A stretch of DNA of 30,217 bases, taken from NCBI GenBank assembly GCA_048772705.1, contig JBLWGC010000013.1, forward strand, positions 1 through 30,217, given 5' to 3'. A model generated the notes under the pieces. That model saw only the letters and a list, made by a program, of their open reading frames with translations. It ran no database searches and was not told where the DNA came from. Positions 21,431-28,883 of this stretch are shown here, one piece after another; the stretch's first letter is position 1, and each line of letters starts with the position of its first letter. The position numbers and the translations under genes were made by a program. The stretch comes from Leidyana gryllorum EB-2025a. Lineage: Eukaryota; Apicomplexa.

Positions 21431-21484
21431 GCAAGCGGTAAGTCTCTTAGCCACGAAGCCGCAGGTTTGGAACCTGCCAGTACC
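21431..21484 (+). pseudogene. tRNA-Asn-derived pseudogene, 3' part
   Basis: GGTAAGTCTCTTAGCCACGAAG with T arm GCAGGTTTGGAACCTGC; the D arm present in the copies at 857 and 29161 is missing. Confidence 0.65.
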
Positions 21485-21498
21485 TAAGGCACCCACAG

Positions 21499-21570
21499 GG
21501 GGGTTTGGCCTAGTGGTATGATTCTTCCTTCGGGTGGAAGAAGTCCTGGGTTCGATTCCCAGAACAGCCC
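21499..21570 (+). tRNA. tRNA-Pro (CGG), acceptor degenerate
   Basis: Anticodon arm (TTCGGGT) and T arm perfect. The 5' acceptor is GGGGGTT instead of GGCTGTT, giving two mismatches. Confidence 0.7.
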
Positions 21571-21651
21571 GTCTGATAGTTGTTGACGCGACAAGGCACT
21601 CGACCCATCCCGAGACAATGTCCCTGACAGCTACAACCCGACCATTCGCCC

Positions 21652-21724
21652 AGACGCTACTGGGACTCGAACCCAGAATCCCCGGTTCCGTAGACCGATG
21701 CCATATCCATTAGGCCCTAGCGCC
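21652..21724 (-). tRNA. tRNA-Arg (ACG)
   Basis: Acceptor GGCGCTA/TAGCGTC, loop CTACGGA (ACG) on TCGGT/ACCGG, T arm CTGGG-TTCGAGT-CCCAG. Position 8 is G instead of the usual T. Confidence 0.85.
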
Positions 21725-21847
21725 GACTAGCGGAGCCGTCAAATGGAAGTGTGTAGCGATCAAGACAGGACATGGGCAGCGACGCCCGATGGTGGGTCTG
21801 GACAGACTTCACCCACATCTCCCATTCAAAACATCGGGGACATACTA

Positions 21848-21892
21848 TCCAAGCCAGGATTCGGGCCTGGGTATGCACGGCCACAACTTGCT
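21848..21892 (-). pseudogene. tRNA-His 3' fragment
   Basis: Keeps the anticodon arm with TTGTGGC, the T arm (CAGG-CCCGAAT-CCTGG) and part of the acceptor; the 5' third with the D arm is missing. Confidence 0.65.
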
Positions 21893-21953
21893 GAGGCTGG
21901 TGGCAAAGCCACTTTAGTTGTCAGGCTATCGGGTTTTGTGTCGTTGCTTTCTT

Positions 21954-22026
21954 CGCGCCCTAGCTCAGTCGGTAGAGCGCAAGACTCTTAATCTTGCAGT
22001 CGCGGGCTCGAGCCCCTCGGGCGGTG
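21954..22026 (+). tRNA. tRNA-Lys (CTT), acceptor degenerate
   Basis: D and anticodon arms (loop CTCTTAA) as 17296-17368. The acceptor CGCGCCC/GGGCGGT has lost its two end pairs and the T stem has one mismatch. Confidence 0.7.
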
Positions 22027-22060
22027 TGGATCTGTTGCCTGCAAGCACACTCAGCTGGAT

Positions 22061-22133
22061 TTCCACTGCCGGGACTTGAACCCGGATCGTGCGGGTGAGA
22101 GCCGCATATCCTAGCCACTTAGACTACAGTGGA
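22061..22133 (-). tRNA. tRNA-Glu (CTC)
   Basis: Acceptor TCCACTG/CAGTGGA, loop CTCTCAC on TGCGG/CCGCA, T arm CCGGG-TTCAAGT-CCCGG, all paired. Confidence 0.93.
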
Positions 22134-22250
22134 CAACTCCCTCAGCTGCAGCTTTAGCCGAGAGCCGTACCCTCTTGACAAGACGTGATTCCAGAATCCT
22201 GCGGTAGAATAAGGGAGGATCTCTATACTAACCTCTGAAACATTGTAGCT

Positions 22251-22323
22251 GGGTCTTGTAGCTCAGTCGGCAGAGCGTGTGGCTGTTAACCACAAAGTCG
22301 CAGGTTCGAAACCTGCCAGGACC
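22251..22323 (+). tRNA. tRNA-Asn (GTT)
   Basis: Acceptor GGTCTTG/CAGGACC, loop CTGTTAA, T arm GCAGG-TTCGAAA-CCTGC. D arm fully canonical (TCAGTCGG). Confidence 0.94.
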
Positions 22324-22445
22324 GGTTTCAGAGGCACTCTCCAAGGGAAGGAAAATCATATCAGGAGCACTCCAACTCGACATGCGCGGCAGTGGCTCCC
22401 CATACAGCTAGCAGGCTTGCGGAACGTCTTTCGCGTGAGAGGCTA

Positions 22446-22518
22446 TGATGCGGATGGGACTCGAACCCACAACTCCCGGTTCCGAAGACCGATGCCCTAT
22501 CCATTAGGCCACCGCACC
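22446..22518 (-). tRNA. tRNA-Arg (TCG)
   Basis: Inverted partner of 19648-19720: acceptor GGTGCGG/CCGCATC, loop CTTCGGA, same T arm. Confidence 0.92.
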
Positions 22519-22599
22519 ATAGACAAGCTTCGGTCATCTCGATACTAGTTGGGTGTAAGAGGAGACACCTTGGGGCAGCTCGGTGGATGGGTTGCGAAT

Positions 22600-22672
22600 G
22601 CGGTTGTGCCGCAATGCATAGCGCGTTGCCCTCCCAAGGCGAAGGTTGAGGATTCGGGTCCCTCCAGCCGTT
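22600..22672 (+). tRNA. Arg-bodied tRNA with CCC (Gly) anticodon
   Basis: Acceptor GCGGTTG/CAGCCGT as Arg(CCT) at 19476, but the loop is CTCCCAA (CCC) on TTGCC/GGCGA. The D stem has one mismatch and the T-loop is TTCGGGT with a weaker stem. Confidence 0.65.
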
Positions 22673-22755
22673 TCCTGCGTGGCTTCGTTTGTGCAAAGTG
22701 GAGAGACTGGTCATACCATGTAAAAAAGAACTGGATGTACTGGGGTTTGCTCAAT

Positions 22756-22828
22756 GGGCGACTAGCTCAAATGGTAGAGCGCTCGCTTAGCATGCGAGAG
22801 GTACTGGGATCGATGCCCAGGTCGTCCA
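22756..22828 (+). tRNA. tRNA-Ala (AGC)
   Basis: Same as 17584-17656 in all arms; loop TTAGCAT. Inverted relative of 19289-19361. Confidence 0.93.
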
Positions 22829-22843
22829 AAGTACGTACGGCTG

Positions 22844-22901
22844 CACGTGGCGGGATCCAAACCACCTTACATCTTTGAAGGGTCGCAGACCACAAGTGCC
22901 A
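22844..22901 (-). pseudogene. tRNA-Gly (TCC)-derived pseudogene with TCA loop
   Basis: GCACTTGTGGTCT then GCGACCCTTCAAAGATGT: the D-loop half is deleted and the loop is CTTCAAA (TCA), as in the fragment at 17696. The T arm is degenerate. Confidence 0.6.
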
Positions 22902-22943
22902 TTGGGAGAGCAGCGCAGTCAATGTTTAGGGTGCCTCTGAAAG

Positions 22944-23016
22944 CGGTCCTGGCAGGTTTCGAACCTGCGACTTTGTGGTTAACAGCCACACGCTCTGCCG
23001 ACTGAGCTACAAGACC
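22944..23016 (-). tRNA. tRNA-Asn (GTT)
   Basis: Acceptor GGTCTTG/CAGGACC, loop CTGTTAA on TGTGG/CCACA, T arm GCAGG-TTCGAAA-CCTGC. Confidence 0.93.
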
Positions 23017-23133
23017 CAGCTACAATGTTTCAGAGGATAATATAGAGACCCTCCTCTTTCTAGCCCAGGATTCTGCAACCCTTTGTGGTCAGGAATGTTG
23101 GTTTAACATCTTCCAGCGTTTCATCTCAACTTC

Positions 23134-23205
23134 ACGGCACGCGCGAAGTTGAACCACGGACTTGCTGATCTGCAGTCAACTGCTCTACCACTGAGTTACG
23201 TACCC
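23134..23205 (-). tRNA. tRNA-Cys (GCA)
   Basis: As 11951-12022 with loop CTGCAGA. End acceptor pair G-G, D stem ACTC/GAGC with one mismatch, anticodon stem GTTGA/TCAGC with one G-U. Confidence 0.75.
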
Positions 23206-23301
23206 ACGAGCTGCCTCTCATACTCGCTCAACTTGACCCTGTCTTATCATTCGAAGCAAAACGGCCGTTATTGTGTACGAGCTCCAACAACAAGGTGTTA
23301 C

Positions 23302-23364
23302 GCATCTGTGGTGTGGAAGAGTCTCTCGCTGCCATCGAGATAACCCGTTGTTCCGATTCCAAGC
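23302..23364 (+). pseudogene. tRNA-Gly (GCC)-derived pseudogene
   Basis: GCATCTGTGGTGTGG then the anticodon arm with CTGCCAT; part of the D arm is deleted and the T arm is scrambled (GTTGTTCCGATTCC). Confidence 0.65.
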
Positions 23365-23365
23365 G

Positions 23366-23438
23366 TGGGAGTGGAGAGGATCGAACTCTCGACTTCAGGA
23401 TTATGAGACCTACGCGCTACCGACTGCGCTACACTCCC
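23366..23438 (-). tRNA. Elongator tRNA-Met (CAT)
   Basis: Acceptor GGGAGTG/CACTCCC, D arm GCGC-AGTCGGTA-GCGC, loop CTCATAA (CAT) on TAGGT/TCCTG, T arm GAGAG-TTCGATC-CTCTC. Identical body at 29396-29468. Confidence 0.92.
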
Positions 23439-23557
23439 CAATGGAACTTCTCTCGATGTATCTCCTCCTGTCAAAAGGGTGCACGGGGATGCTGTCCACG
23501 GCAAGGACAGCCAGCTTTGCAGCAATTGTGAGGGGCTGGAACACGACCGCTCGCCCA

Positions 23558-23630
23558 GACGCTACTGGGACTCGAACCCAGAATCCCAAGTTCCGTAGAC
23601 CGATGCCATATCCATTAGGCCATAGCGCCA
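23558..23630 (-). tRNA. tRNA-Arg (ACG), anticodon stem weak
   Basis: Acceptor GGCGCTA/TAGCGTC, loop CTACGGA (ACG). The stem TCGGT/ACTTG has one mismatch and two G-U. Confidence 0.8.
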
Positions 23631-23701
23631 ATCAACGGAGCCGTCGAATGAAAGTGTGTAGCCATCAAGAGAAAGTTCCATTAGAGACACCGGAGACATA
23701 T

Positions 23702-23773
23702 TGGCCGAGCCGGGAATCGAGCCTGGCTTCGCACGGCCACAACTTGCTGTCCCAACCACTAGACGACTCGGAT
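23702..23773 (-). tRNA. tRNA-His (GTG), degenerate
   Basis: Loop TTGTGGC on GCAAG/CGTGC (one mismatch); acceptor ATCCGAG/CTCGGCC has lost two end pairs; T-loop CTCGATT. Confidence 0.65.
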
Positions 23774-23832
23774 AATCTGCAAGTAGCTATCAAGGCAGTG
23801 GGGCATCAATCAGGATGAAATGTAACAGGAGC

Positions 23833-23861
23833 GTTAGATGCTCTCCAAATGAGCTACTCCA
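23833..23861 (-). pseudogene. tRNA-Tyr-like 5' fragment
   Basis: GGAGTAGCTCATTTGGAGAGCATCTAACGC matches the D arm and start of the anticodon stem of the Tyr-like locus at 15988-16067; nothing beyond. Confidence 0.5.
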
Positions 23862-23919
23862 GGCCGTCCAACTTCTGTGAGGCTCATCGGATACGCCCCT
23901 TTCACGGCCCGGAAGCTCC

Positions 23920-24025
23920 GTACAGCCATGGTCTACTGCTTACGACGTCTGCTCCACACGCAGGAAAGAAGGTCCCATTCTATCCTGACAAGGATGGGAT
24001 TTGGATCCACGCCCATTCGGCGCTG
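23920..24025. pseudogene. tRNA-Val (CAC)-like fragment (+) and Leu(CAG) 3' fragment (-)
   Basis: 23920-23975 (+) keeps ACAGCCATGGTCTA and an anticodon arm with TCCACAC (CAC), then an insertion and no T arm. 23985-24025 (-) resembles the T arm and variable arm of Leu(CAG) with the B box disrupted. Confidence 0.5.
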
Positions 24026-24130
24026 CGCCGTCACATATGTCCCTGCGAGTGCTACAGCTGTCCGCCAGTGTCTAATTGGCACTGGTGTTCAACGGCGTAG
24101 AATTCTAGTGAATCAGCCATGTGCTATGTC

Positions 24131-24201
24131 TGCATTTGCCGGGAATCGAAAACGGGTCGTCTCGATGGCAACGAGACATTCTACCAACAGACCATAGATG
24201 C
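24131..24201 (-). pseudogene. tRNA-Gly (GCC)-like, decayed
   Basis: Loop TTGCCAT on TCTCG/CGAGA is perfect, but the acceptor GCATCTA/CAAATGC, the D loop (TCTGTTGG) and the T stem are mismatched. Confidence 0.65.
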
Positions 24202-24268
24202 AGATCACGATCTTGCTGCATCTTGTACGTGGTGACAGCCGTTGTTAGAGAGCCTATCGATGCATCAA

Positions 24269-24339
24269 AGCCTTCTGTCGGAATCGAGCCGCCGACTTCT
24301 CGCTTACGAAGCAACGCTCTGCCCCTAACTTAAGACGGC
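24269..24339 (-). pseudogene. tRNA-Thr (CGT)-like, decayed
   Basis: Loop TTCGTAA. One base short, with mismatches in the acceptor (GCCGTCT/AGAAGGC), anticodon stem and T stem. Sister of 17796-17867. Confidence 0.65.
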
Positions 24340-24415
24340 AATCCAAGCAGGAAATTACGCATCTATCCTCATTGAGGGAGCTTACTGAAGGTCTGTGATC
24401 GGATAATCCGAGGAC

Positions 24416-24471
24416 TTCCACTGCCGGCACTTGAACCCGGACCGTGCGAGTGAGAGCCGCATATCCTAGCC
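24416..24471 (-). pseudogene. tRNA-Glu (CTC) lacking its 5' end
   Basis: 3' acceptor CAGTGGA, T arm and anticodon arm (CTCTCAC) of Glu. The 5' acceptor and most of the D arm are replaced by unrelated sequence. Confidence 0.7.
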
Positions 24472-24577
24472 GGCCTCCGCCATACCCACAAGTGATCGAG
24501 ACAGGGCCTGCCTCATTAGCTGAGGGGCCGAACGCTCGCGCGCGTGCGAGGGATGACACCAGATGTCACAGTCTCTC

Positions 24578-24650
24578 TGCCTCGGCCGTGGATCGAACAC
24601 GGGACTTCCAGATCTTCAGTCTGGCGCTCTCCCAACTGAGCTACCGAGGC
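24578..24650 (-). tRNA. tRNA-Phe (GAA)
   Basis: Acceptor GCCTCGG/CCGAGGC, D arm GCTC-AGTTGGGA-GAGC, anticodon stem CCAGA/TCTGG with loop CTGAAGA (GAA), T arm CCGTG-TTCGATC-CACGG. All paired. Confidence 0.94.
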
Positions 24651-24738
24651 GCTAGAAAGTCTCGAAACGCGGTGAAAATAAGCACTCACCGCAGCCGCAT
24701 CTGGGGCCACTCCTCGCGGCATGCCGAGTTGGACAGTT

Positions 24739-24797
24739 GCCAACTTGCCCGAGTGGGGAGGGGTGGTGGATTTGAATTCTATTGGGCCTGGTCCGCC
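24739..24797 (+). pseudogene. tRNA-Ser-like remnant
   Basis: GCCAACTTGCCCGAGTGG, then a scrambled anticodon region (GGATTTGAATTCTATTGGG) and part of the variable arm; no T arm. Confidence 0.55.
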
Positions 24798-24866
24798 CGG
24801 GGGCAGGCTTTGGGCGCGAGCCGTACCATCCTGAAAAGGAGTGGGATGTCAGGTCAACACCAAATG

Positions 24867-24936
24867 AGCTTTTCTGGGAATCAGATCCATTTCTCTTTCC
24901 ATCCTGACAGGGATACCACCGCTAGACCAAATAGCC
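24867..24936 (-). pseudogene. tRNA-Pro-like pseudogene
   Basis: GGCTATTTGGTCTAGCGG acceptor and A box with a rebuilt anticodon arm (CCCTGTCAGGAT) and poor T arm. It is the diverged counterpart of 13747-13816 at the inner end of the inverted repeat. Confidence 0.55.
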
Positions 24937-25024
24937 GAATACTTGGGTGCATGCAACCGGACATACAGATAGAGACTCGAATCTCCTTTAGCTTTTCCAG
25001 CCTATTCTTGAGGATGATCGCCGT

Positions 25025-25108
25025 TGCACAAAATGGGATTCGAACCCATGCAGACTTGCGCCTACCAGAACTTGAGTCTGGCCCCTTAGACCACTCGGGC
25101 ATCTGTGC
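25025..25108 (-). tRNA. tRNA-Leu (CAA), intronless
   Basis: Partner of 13600-13683: loop CTCAAGT, long variable arm, acceptor GCACAGA/TTTGTGC with one G-U change against the left copy. Confidence 0.9.
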
Positions 25109-25203
25109 GTTACTTTCATTCTGAGTTCCAGAGTGTTAATGGCTTCCGTTGCGACGTCGATGTCGTTCTGGGTGCGGTGTACCGCCGCGGAGTAATCTTA
25201 CGG

Positions 25204-25282
25204 CCCGAGTTGCTTAGATGGCAACGCATGTGATTGTAGTGGTGGCATCAAATATTCGACGAGCAAATTCCGTCCGCCGGGA
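25204..25282 (+). pseudogene. tRNA-Tyr-like (GTA) with 7-base intron, degenerate
   Basis: C1:G72-type acceptor (CCCG/CGGG outer pairs only), loop TTGTAG, TGGTGGC, A, giving GTA plus a 7-base insert after position 37. The D arm (GCTTAGATGGCAACGC) and T arm (GACGAGCAAATTCCGTC) are poor. Confidence 0.6.
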
Positions 25283-25349
25283 GTTGAGGAGTGAACTTCA
25301 TTCCATCCTGATCGATGCTTCGCTACCTCTACAGCCTCGCTCAACGATT

Positions 25350-25421
25350 GTCCGAGTCGTCTAGTGGTTAGGACAGCACGTTGTGGCCGTGCAAACCTAG
25401 GCTCGATTCCTGGCTCGGACA
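25350..25421 (+). tRNA. tRNA-His (GTG)
   Basis: Partner of 13287-13358 with acceptor GTCCGAG/CTCGGAC and loop TTGTGGC. Confidence 0.92.
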
Positions 25422-25496
25422 AGCAGTCTAAAGTGCATTGCTCTTCGCCCCGGTTGAAAATATTGCTGCAGCCATGGTCAAGTCTGTACCATCGGC

Positions 25497-25567
25497 TGCA
25501 CCTGCCGGGACTCGAACCCGGGCTGCGAGCATGGGAAGCTCGCATCCTACCCTTGGACCACAAGTGC
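25497..25567 (-). tRNA. tRNA-Gly (CCC)
   Basis: Partner of 13141-13211; acceptor GCACTTG/CAGGTGC, loop TTCCCAT, all arms paired. Confidence 0.92.
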
Positions 25568-25658
25568 ACTCGAGAAAGAGCTTCAGCACCCCGAGACTCG
25601 GCCGCAGTCTGCGTTGAGCTAGTGGTTCAGCTTTGCAGGTGCCCAGTCGATGCAGTCG

Positions 25659-25730
25659 AGCCTCCTGCCGGAAACGAACCGGCGACCTTTCGCTTACTAA
25701 GCGAATGCTCTGCCCCTAAGCTAAGAAGGC
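25659..25730 (-). tRNA. tRNA-Thr (AGT)
   Basis: Partner of 12978-13049, with the same G-U acceptor pair and altered T-loop TTCGTTT. Confidence 0.85.
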
Positions 25731-25806
25731 AATGCAAGCCGAAGATCACGAGTCAGTCACTATTGACGGAGGTTACTGAAGCACTTTGCTCGAATAGTCC
25801 AATGAC

Positions 25807-25878
25807 TTCCACTGTCGGACTTGAACCCGGATCGTGCGGGTGAGAGCCGCATATCCTAGCCACTTAGACTACAGTGGA
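25807..25878 (-). tRNA. tRNA-Glu (CTC), T-arm defect
   Basis: Partner of 12830-12901, with the same one-base shortening of the T stem, so the defect predates the copying of the arms. Confidence 0.75.
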
Positions 25879-25966
25879 CGAGTCACAACAGTTGCACTGA
25901 CGAATGAGGCGCCAGAGAACTGTGAGTCGGTCTCAGATTGGAAGTTCACCTAGGTTTGGCGGGTCG

Positions 25967-26011
25967 GCGGCAATCTCAAGTGGTAGAGCGGTGACTTTGC
26001 ACGCGAGAGGT
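25967..26011 (+). pseudogene. tRNA-Ala (TGC)-like fragment
   Basis: Partner of 12697-12741: D arm and TTTGCAC anticodon loop, no T arm. Confidence 0.55.
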
Positions 26012-26095
26012 CAGTTTAGACATCTATCAATGCCGCAGGCCAGGCTGAACATGGGGGTATTTGGTCACTTCCGCGACATGTCGAATTCGACAGGT

Positions 26096-26177
26096 AGCAG
26101 CTTGCCCGAGTGGTTAAGGGGTTAGTCTAGAAGTCTATTGGGCCTGGCCCGCGCTGGTTCGAATCCAGCAGTTGTCG
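26096..26177 (+). tRNA. tRNA-Ser (AGA), weak
   Basis: Partner of 12531-12612, with the same two anticodon-stem mismatches and the A-C end pair; T arm CTGG-TTCGAAT-CCAG. Confidence 0.7.
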
Positions 26178-26318
26178 TGTTATGTGATCGGGCATCAACT
26201 CCATCGGTCGTGGCTGTGCTATATCATTCCGCTGTGCAGACCCCATAGCATTTAGTGGTTCTTGACATATTATGACCAGTCTCTCGACTGTACCAGCCAT
26301 TTGCACCACGGACCGATG

Positions 26319-26385
26319 GGCTGTTTGGTCTAGTGCTATGACCCCTCCTCAGGGTGGAGTCCTGGTTCGATTCCCAGCACAGCCC
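26319..26385 (+). pseudogene. tRNA-Pro (AGG)-like, shortened
   Basis: Partner of 12323-12389: loop TCAGGGT, about five bases lost after the anticodon stem. Confidence 0.7.
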
Positions 26386-26420
26386 TCTTGGTCGTCGGTT
26401 CACCCGATGGGACAAGTTGC

Positions 26421-26441
26421 GTTCAAATCCAGCAGTTGTCG
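26421..26441 (+). pseudogene. tRNA-Ser 3' fragment
   Basis: Partner of 12267-12287; T arm and 3' acceptor of Ser only. Confidence 0.6.
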
Positions 26442-26518
26442 TGCGATGTGGTTGGAGGGGTCAAACACCAACTCAAGCGTGAATCCCTGGAAGGGTGGGA
26501 AAACAATCATGTGTCTTC

Positions 26519-26589
26519 TGCATGTGCCGGGAATCGAACCCGGGTCGTCTCGATGGCAACGAGACATTCTACCACTAGACCACAGATTC
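26519..26589 (-). tRNA. tRNA-Gly (GCC), acceptor degenerate
   Basis: Partner of 12119-12189 with the same two acceptor mismatches; TTTT follows on the coding strand. Confidence 0.7.
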
Positions 26590-26685
26590 ATGACTCGTTG
26601 TTGTTCAAGCTCGTGCACAATAACGGCCGTTTTGCATCAAACGAGAAGACAAAATCGAGTTGAGCGAGTATGACGGGTGTTTTGT

Positions 26686-26757
26686 GGGTACGTAGCTCAG
26701 TGGTAGAGCAGCTGACTGCAGATCAGCAAGTCCGTGGTTCAACTCCGCGCGTGCCCT
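26686..26757 (+). tRNA. tRNA-Cys (GCA)
   Basis: Partner of 11951-12022: acceptor GGGTACG/CGTGCCC, loop CTGCAGA. Confidence 0.92.
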
Positions 26758-26907
26758 AAAGATGACCTGAAGGTTGAAGATGTTGGAAATCCATCCCTGA
26801 CCACATGCCAATGAGTTTGAAGTCGGTGGACAATTTTGGGTGTATGGCGGACGGTGGCGCGCAGAAATCGCCCGAGTGTCTCGGGGTGCTGCAACTCTTT
26901 CGCAATT

Positions 26908-26978
26908 GCACTTGTGGTCTAAGGGTAAGATGCGACCCTTCCAAGGTCGTAACCCGGGTTCGAGTCCCGGCAGGTGCA
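26908..26978 (+). tRNA. tRNA-Gly (TCC)
   Basis: Partner of 11730-11800: loop CTTCCAA on CGACC/GGTCG, T arm CCGGG-TTCGAGT-CCCGG. Confidence 0.92.
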
Positions 26979-27039
26979 GCCGTATGTAGCTCGAACGACA
27001 TCGAGAGGGGACTACTTACCAATACAATACAACGGCTGA

Positions 27040-27119
27040 CAACAAGAGTGGGATTCGAACCCACGCCCTTTCGGACTGCGGCCTGAACACAGAGCCTTAG
27101 ACCACTCGGCCATCTTGCC
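27040..27119 (-). tRNA. tRNA-Leu (CAG)
   Basis: Partner of 11589-11668, class II with loop TTCAGGC and acceptor GGCAAGA/TCTTGTT. Confidence 0.9.
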
Positions 27120-27213
27120 GCAGTCTTGTTGGTTCGTCGCTCCACGCGTTTTTTGTCCGTGAAGTTTCGAGAAGGAAGACTTTCGCGGTTGAAGTCCGGC
27201 GCGTTGACGAGCG

Positions 27214-27285
27214 TCCGAGATAAAGTAGTGGTCAGGACTTCTGCCTGTCACGCGGAAGATCCGGGTTCGATGCCCGGTGTCGGAG
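27214..27285 (+). tRNA. tRNA-Asp (GTC), degenerate D arm
   Basis: Partner of 11423-11494. Loop CTGTCAC; acceptor TCCGAGA/TGTCGGA has one mismatch where the left copy has two. One of the few places where the arms differ. Confidence 0.68.
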
Positions 27286-27320
27286 ATTGTCTCCTTTGGT
27301 TGCCGCTGAAAGTTGCAAGC

Positions 27321-27369
27321 TACAGCCACGGAGGATCGAACTACGTCGTAACCGCTAGACCATGGCTGC
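27321..27369 (-). pseudogene. tRNA-Val mini-gene lacking the anticodon arm
   Basis: Partner of 11339-11387 with the same internal deletion. Confidence 0.8.
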
Positions 27370-27431
27370 ACGGATGGTCCCCGCAGCCCAAGGGATAGCG
27401 AAGTTTCACGAAGTAGTGAGGACCAGTTCCA

Positions 27432-27503
27432 AGGTCGCGCCGGGAATCGAACCCAGGTCGGGAGATTCAAAGTCTCCAGTGCTAACCACTACACCACGCA
27501 ACC
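27432..27503 (-). tRNA. tRNA-Gln (TTG)
   Basis: Partner of 11205-11276; loop CTTTGAA, all arms paired; unoccupied retroelement target GGTCCTCAC downstream. Confidence 0.92.
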
Positions 27504-27747
27504 ATTCAGCCCATCCTAAAAGAGTCGGTACAGCCATCCGGACCAGCGCACCTTCGGTCGGGATTCCCGTGCGGGACTGTTAGTGGTGTAGGTACACCCC
27601 CTTCTCGATGTCAGTATTTGCCTTTGGAATGACTGCTTGGCGGGGTGGACGAAGGTCGGAGTGGCCGGTTCAGTACCAATCATAAGGCTTTGCTGAACAC
27701 ATCAGTCGGCTCCTTCGGCTAGTGACTGTTGACCTCAACTCTGAAGC

Positions 27748-27821
27748 GGTGGCTCATTTCAGGCGGTCAGAGCGTGAGCCTAATAAGTTCTGAGTCCGCG
27801 GTTGGAGCCCGGGCGTCACCT
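27748..27821 (+). pseudogene. tRNA-Ile (AAT)-like
   Basis: Acceptor GGTGGCT/CGTCACC mostly paired, loop CTAATAA (AAT). The D arm is altered (CATTTCAGGCGGTCAGAGC) and the T-loop is TTGGAGC rather than TTCGANC. Confidence 0.6.
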
Positions 27822-27907
27822 TGATATAGAGTTGCCCTCGACCCGAGGAAGCCCCAATATTCCACGACCAATCCGGATGAAATCCGTTATTAAGTCCGAG
27901 CTTCCTT

Positions 27908-27970
27908 GCCACCCAGCTCAGTCGGTAGAGCGCCAGCCTTTTGAGAGGAGAACCGCAGGTTCGGGCAGCG
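27908..27970 (+). pseudogene. tRNA-Lys (TTT)-derived pseudogene
   Basis: GCCACCC, then the Lys D arm and CCTTTTGA, with the shortened 3' side seen in 1429-1491. Confidence 0.65.
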
Positions 27971-28041
27971 CGAGAAGTCCGAGTCGAGCTTGCTGAACCG
28001 TATGTGACGGCACTGGGCGCAAGATGCCCAGTTGGACAGGT

Positions 28042-28122
28042 GGCAACTTGCCCGAGTGGTTAGGGGGTAGACTAGAAATCTACTGGGCCTGGCCCGCGCT
28101 GGTTCAAATCCAGCAGTTGTCG
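28042..28122 (+). tRNA. tRNA-Ser (AGA)
   Basis: Acceptor GGCAACT/AGTTGTC, loop CTAGAAA on GTAGA/TCTAC; one base shorter in the D loop than 1563-1644. The outer end of the right repeat arm falls inside this gene, at the anticodon. Confidence 0.88.
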
Positions 28123-28204
28123 TGCGATGTGATTGGAGGGTCAGACAACAACTCACGCCTGAAACCCCAGAATGGTACCTCAATCAACCACCTGCCATCT
28201 TCTC

Positions 28205-28275
28205 TGCATCTGCCGGGAATCGAACCTGGGTCGTCTCGGTGGCAACGACACAGTCTACCACTAAACCACAGATGC
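28205..28275 (-). tRNA. tRNA-Gly (GCC), weak
   Basis: Acceptor GCATCTG/CAGATGC perfect, loop TTGCCAC; the anticodon stem TGTCG/CGAGA has a mismatch and the A box reads TGGTTTAGTGG. Confidence 0.72.
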
Positions 28276-28401
28276 GTGACACCTCCATGCCTGAATACAA
28301 AGCGAAGGGTCTTAACTACTCCAGGCAGATACATAAAAACCAGGCTCATCGGATACGTGTTTCCAGAGACACACGCCCCTTTCGCAGTCCGGAAGCTCCG
28401 T

Positions 28402-28474
28402 GCAGCCATGGTCTAGTGGTCACGACGTCTGCTTAACACGCAGAAGGTCCCGAGTTCAATCCTCTGTGGCTGTA
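28402..28474 (+). tRNA. tRNA-Val (AAC)
   Basis: Acceptor GCAGCCA/TGGCTGT, loop TTAACAC on TCTGC/GCAGA; T stem CCGAG/CTCTG with one mismatch. Confidence 0.83.
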
Positions 28475-28526
28475 ACACGCATCTTTCAGGTGAGCATCAC
28501 GAAATCTAGAGCGGAAGACGACCTAT

Positions 28527-28598
28527 CTCCGAGACCGGGAATCAAACCCGGGTCTTCCGCGTGACAGGCGGAAATACTAGCCACTACACTATCTCGGC
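28527..28598 (-). tRNA. tRNA-Asp (GTC)
   Basis: Loop CTGTCAC, T arm CCGGG-TTTGATT-CCCGG; end acceptor pair is G-A. Otherwise as 2221-2292. Confidence 0.82.
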
Positions 28599-28731
28599 CG
28601 CTCTGAACACGCCGGCCTCCAACCCAAAAGGTCCTTCCATTTTGTTGTGCAGACCCGTCGCATTTTGTTGATTCTCAACATAGTATGACCACTCTCGCGA
28701 CTGTGCTCACCGGGTTGCACGACCGACAGGC

Positions 28732-28802
28732 GGCTGTCGGTCTAGTGGTATGATTTTTCATTCGGGTGCAAGAAGTCCTGGGTTCGGTTCCCAGAACAGC
28801 CC
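28732..28802 (+). pseudogene. tRNA-Pro (CGG)-like, decayed
   Basis: One base lost at the acceptor/D junction (GGCTGTCGGTCTAG); loop TTCGGGT on a stem with two mismatches (TTTCA/GCAAG); T-loop TTCGGTT. First member of the Pro-Glu-Thr-(Asn-like)-Pro-Met unit. Confidence 0.68.
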
Positions 28803-28883
28803 CGTTGGTCGTCGGTTGACCCGACGCTCCACCTCATCTCAAGATGGTACGGCTCTCATCCGAAGCCTCAGCTCGGGCGCTCG

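Larger units (their letters stand above)
24910..28073 (-). repeat. Large inverted repeat, right arm (about 3.1 kb)
   Basis: Reverse-complement partner of 10634-13780, with 11.1 kb between the arms. The core 25032-27746 is almost identical to its partner; the few differences I noticed lie around 27247-27310. The last part (27746-28073) is clearly more diverged. Confidence 0.92.

Noticed and set aside
24444-25124. A 226-codon plus-strand open frame, and many others of 60-210 codons across the array
   Set aside because: They run through several tRNA loci and carry peptide scraps (GNRTRV, GIEPATSRLRS, SIPG) that are translated T arms. The same peptides recur wherever the same tRNA does, on either strand.
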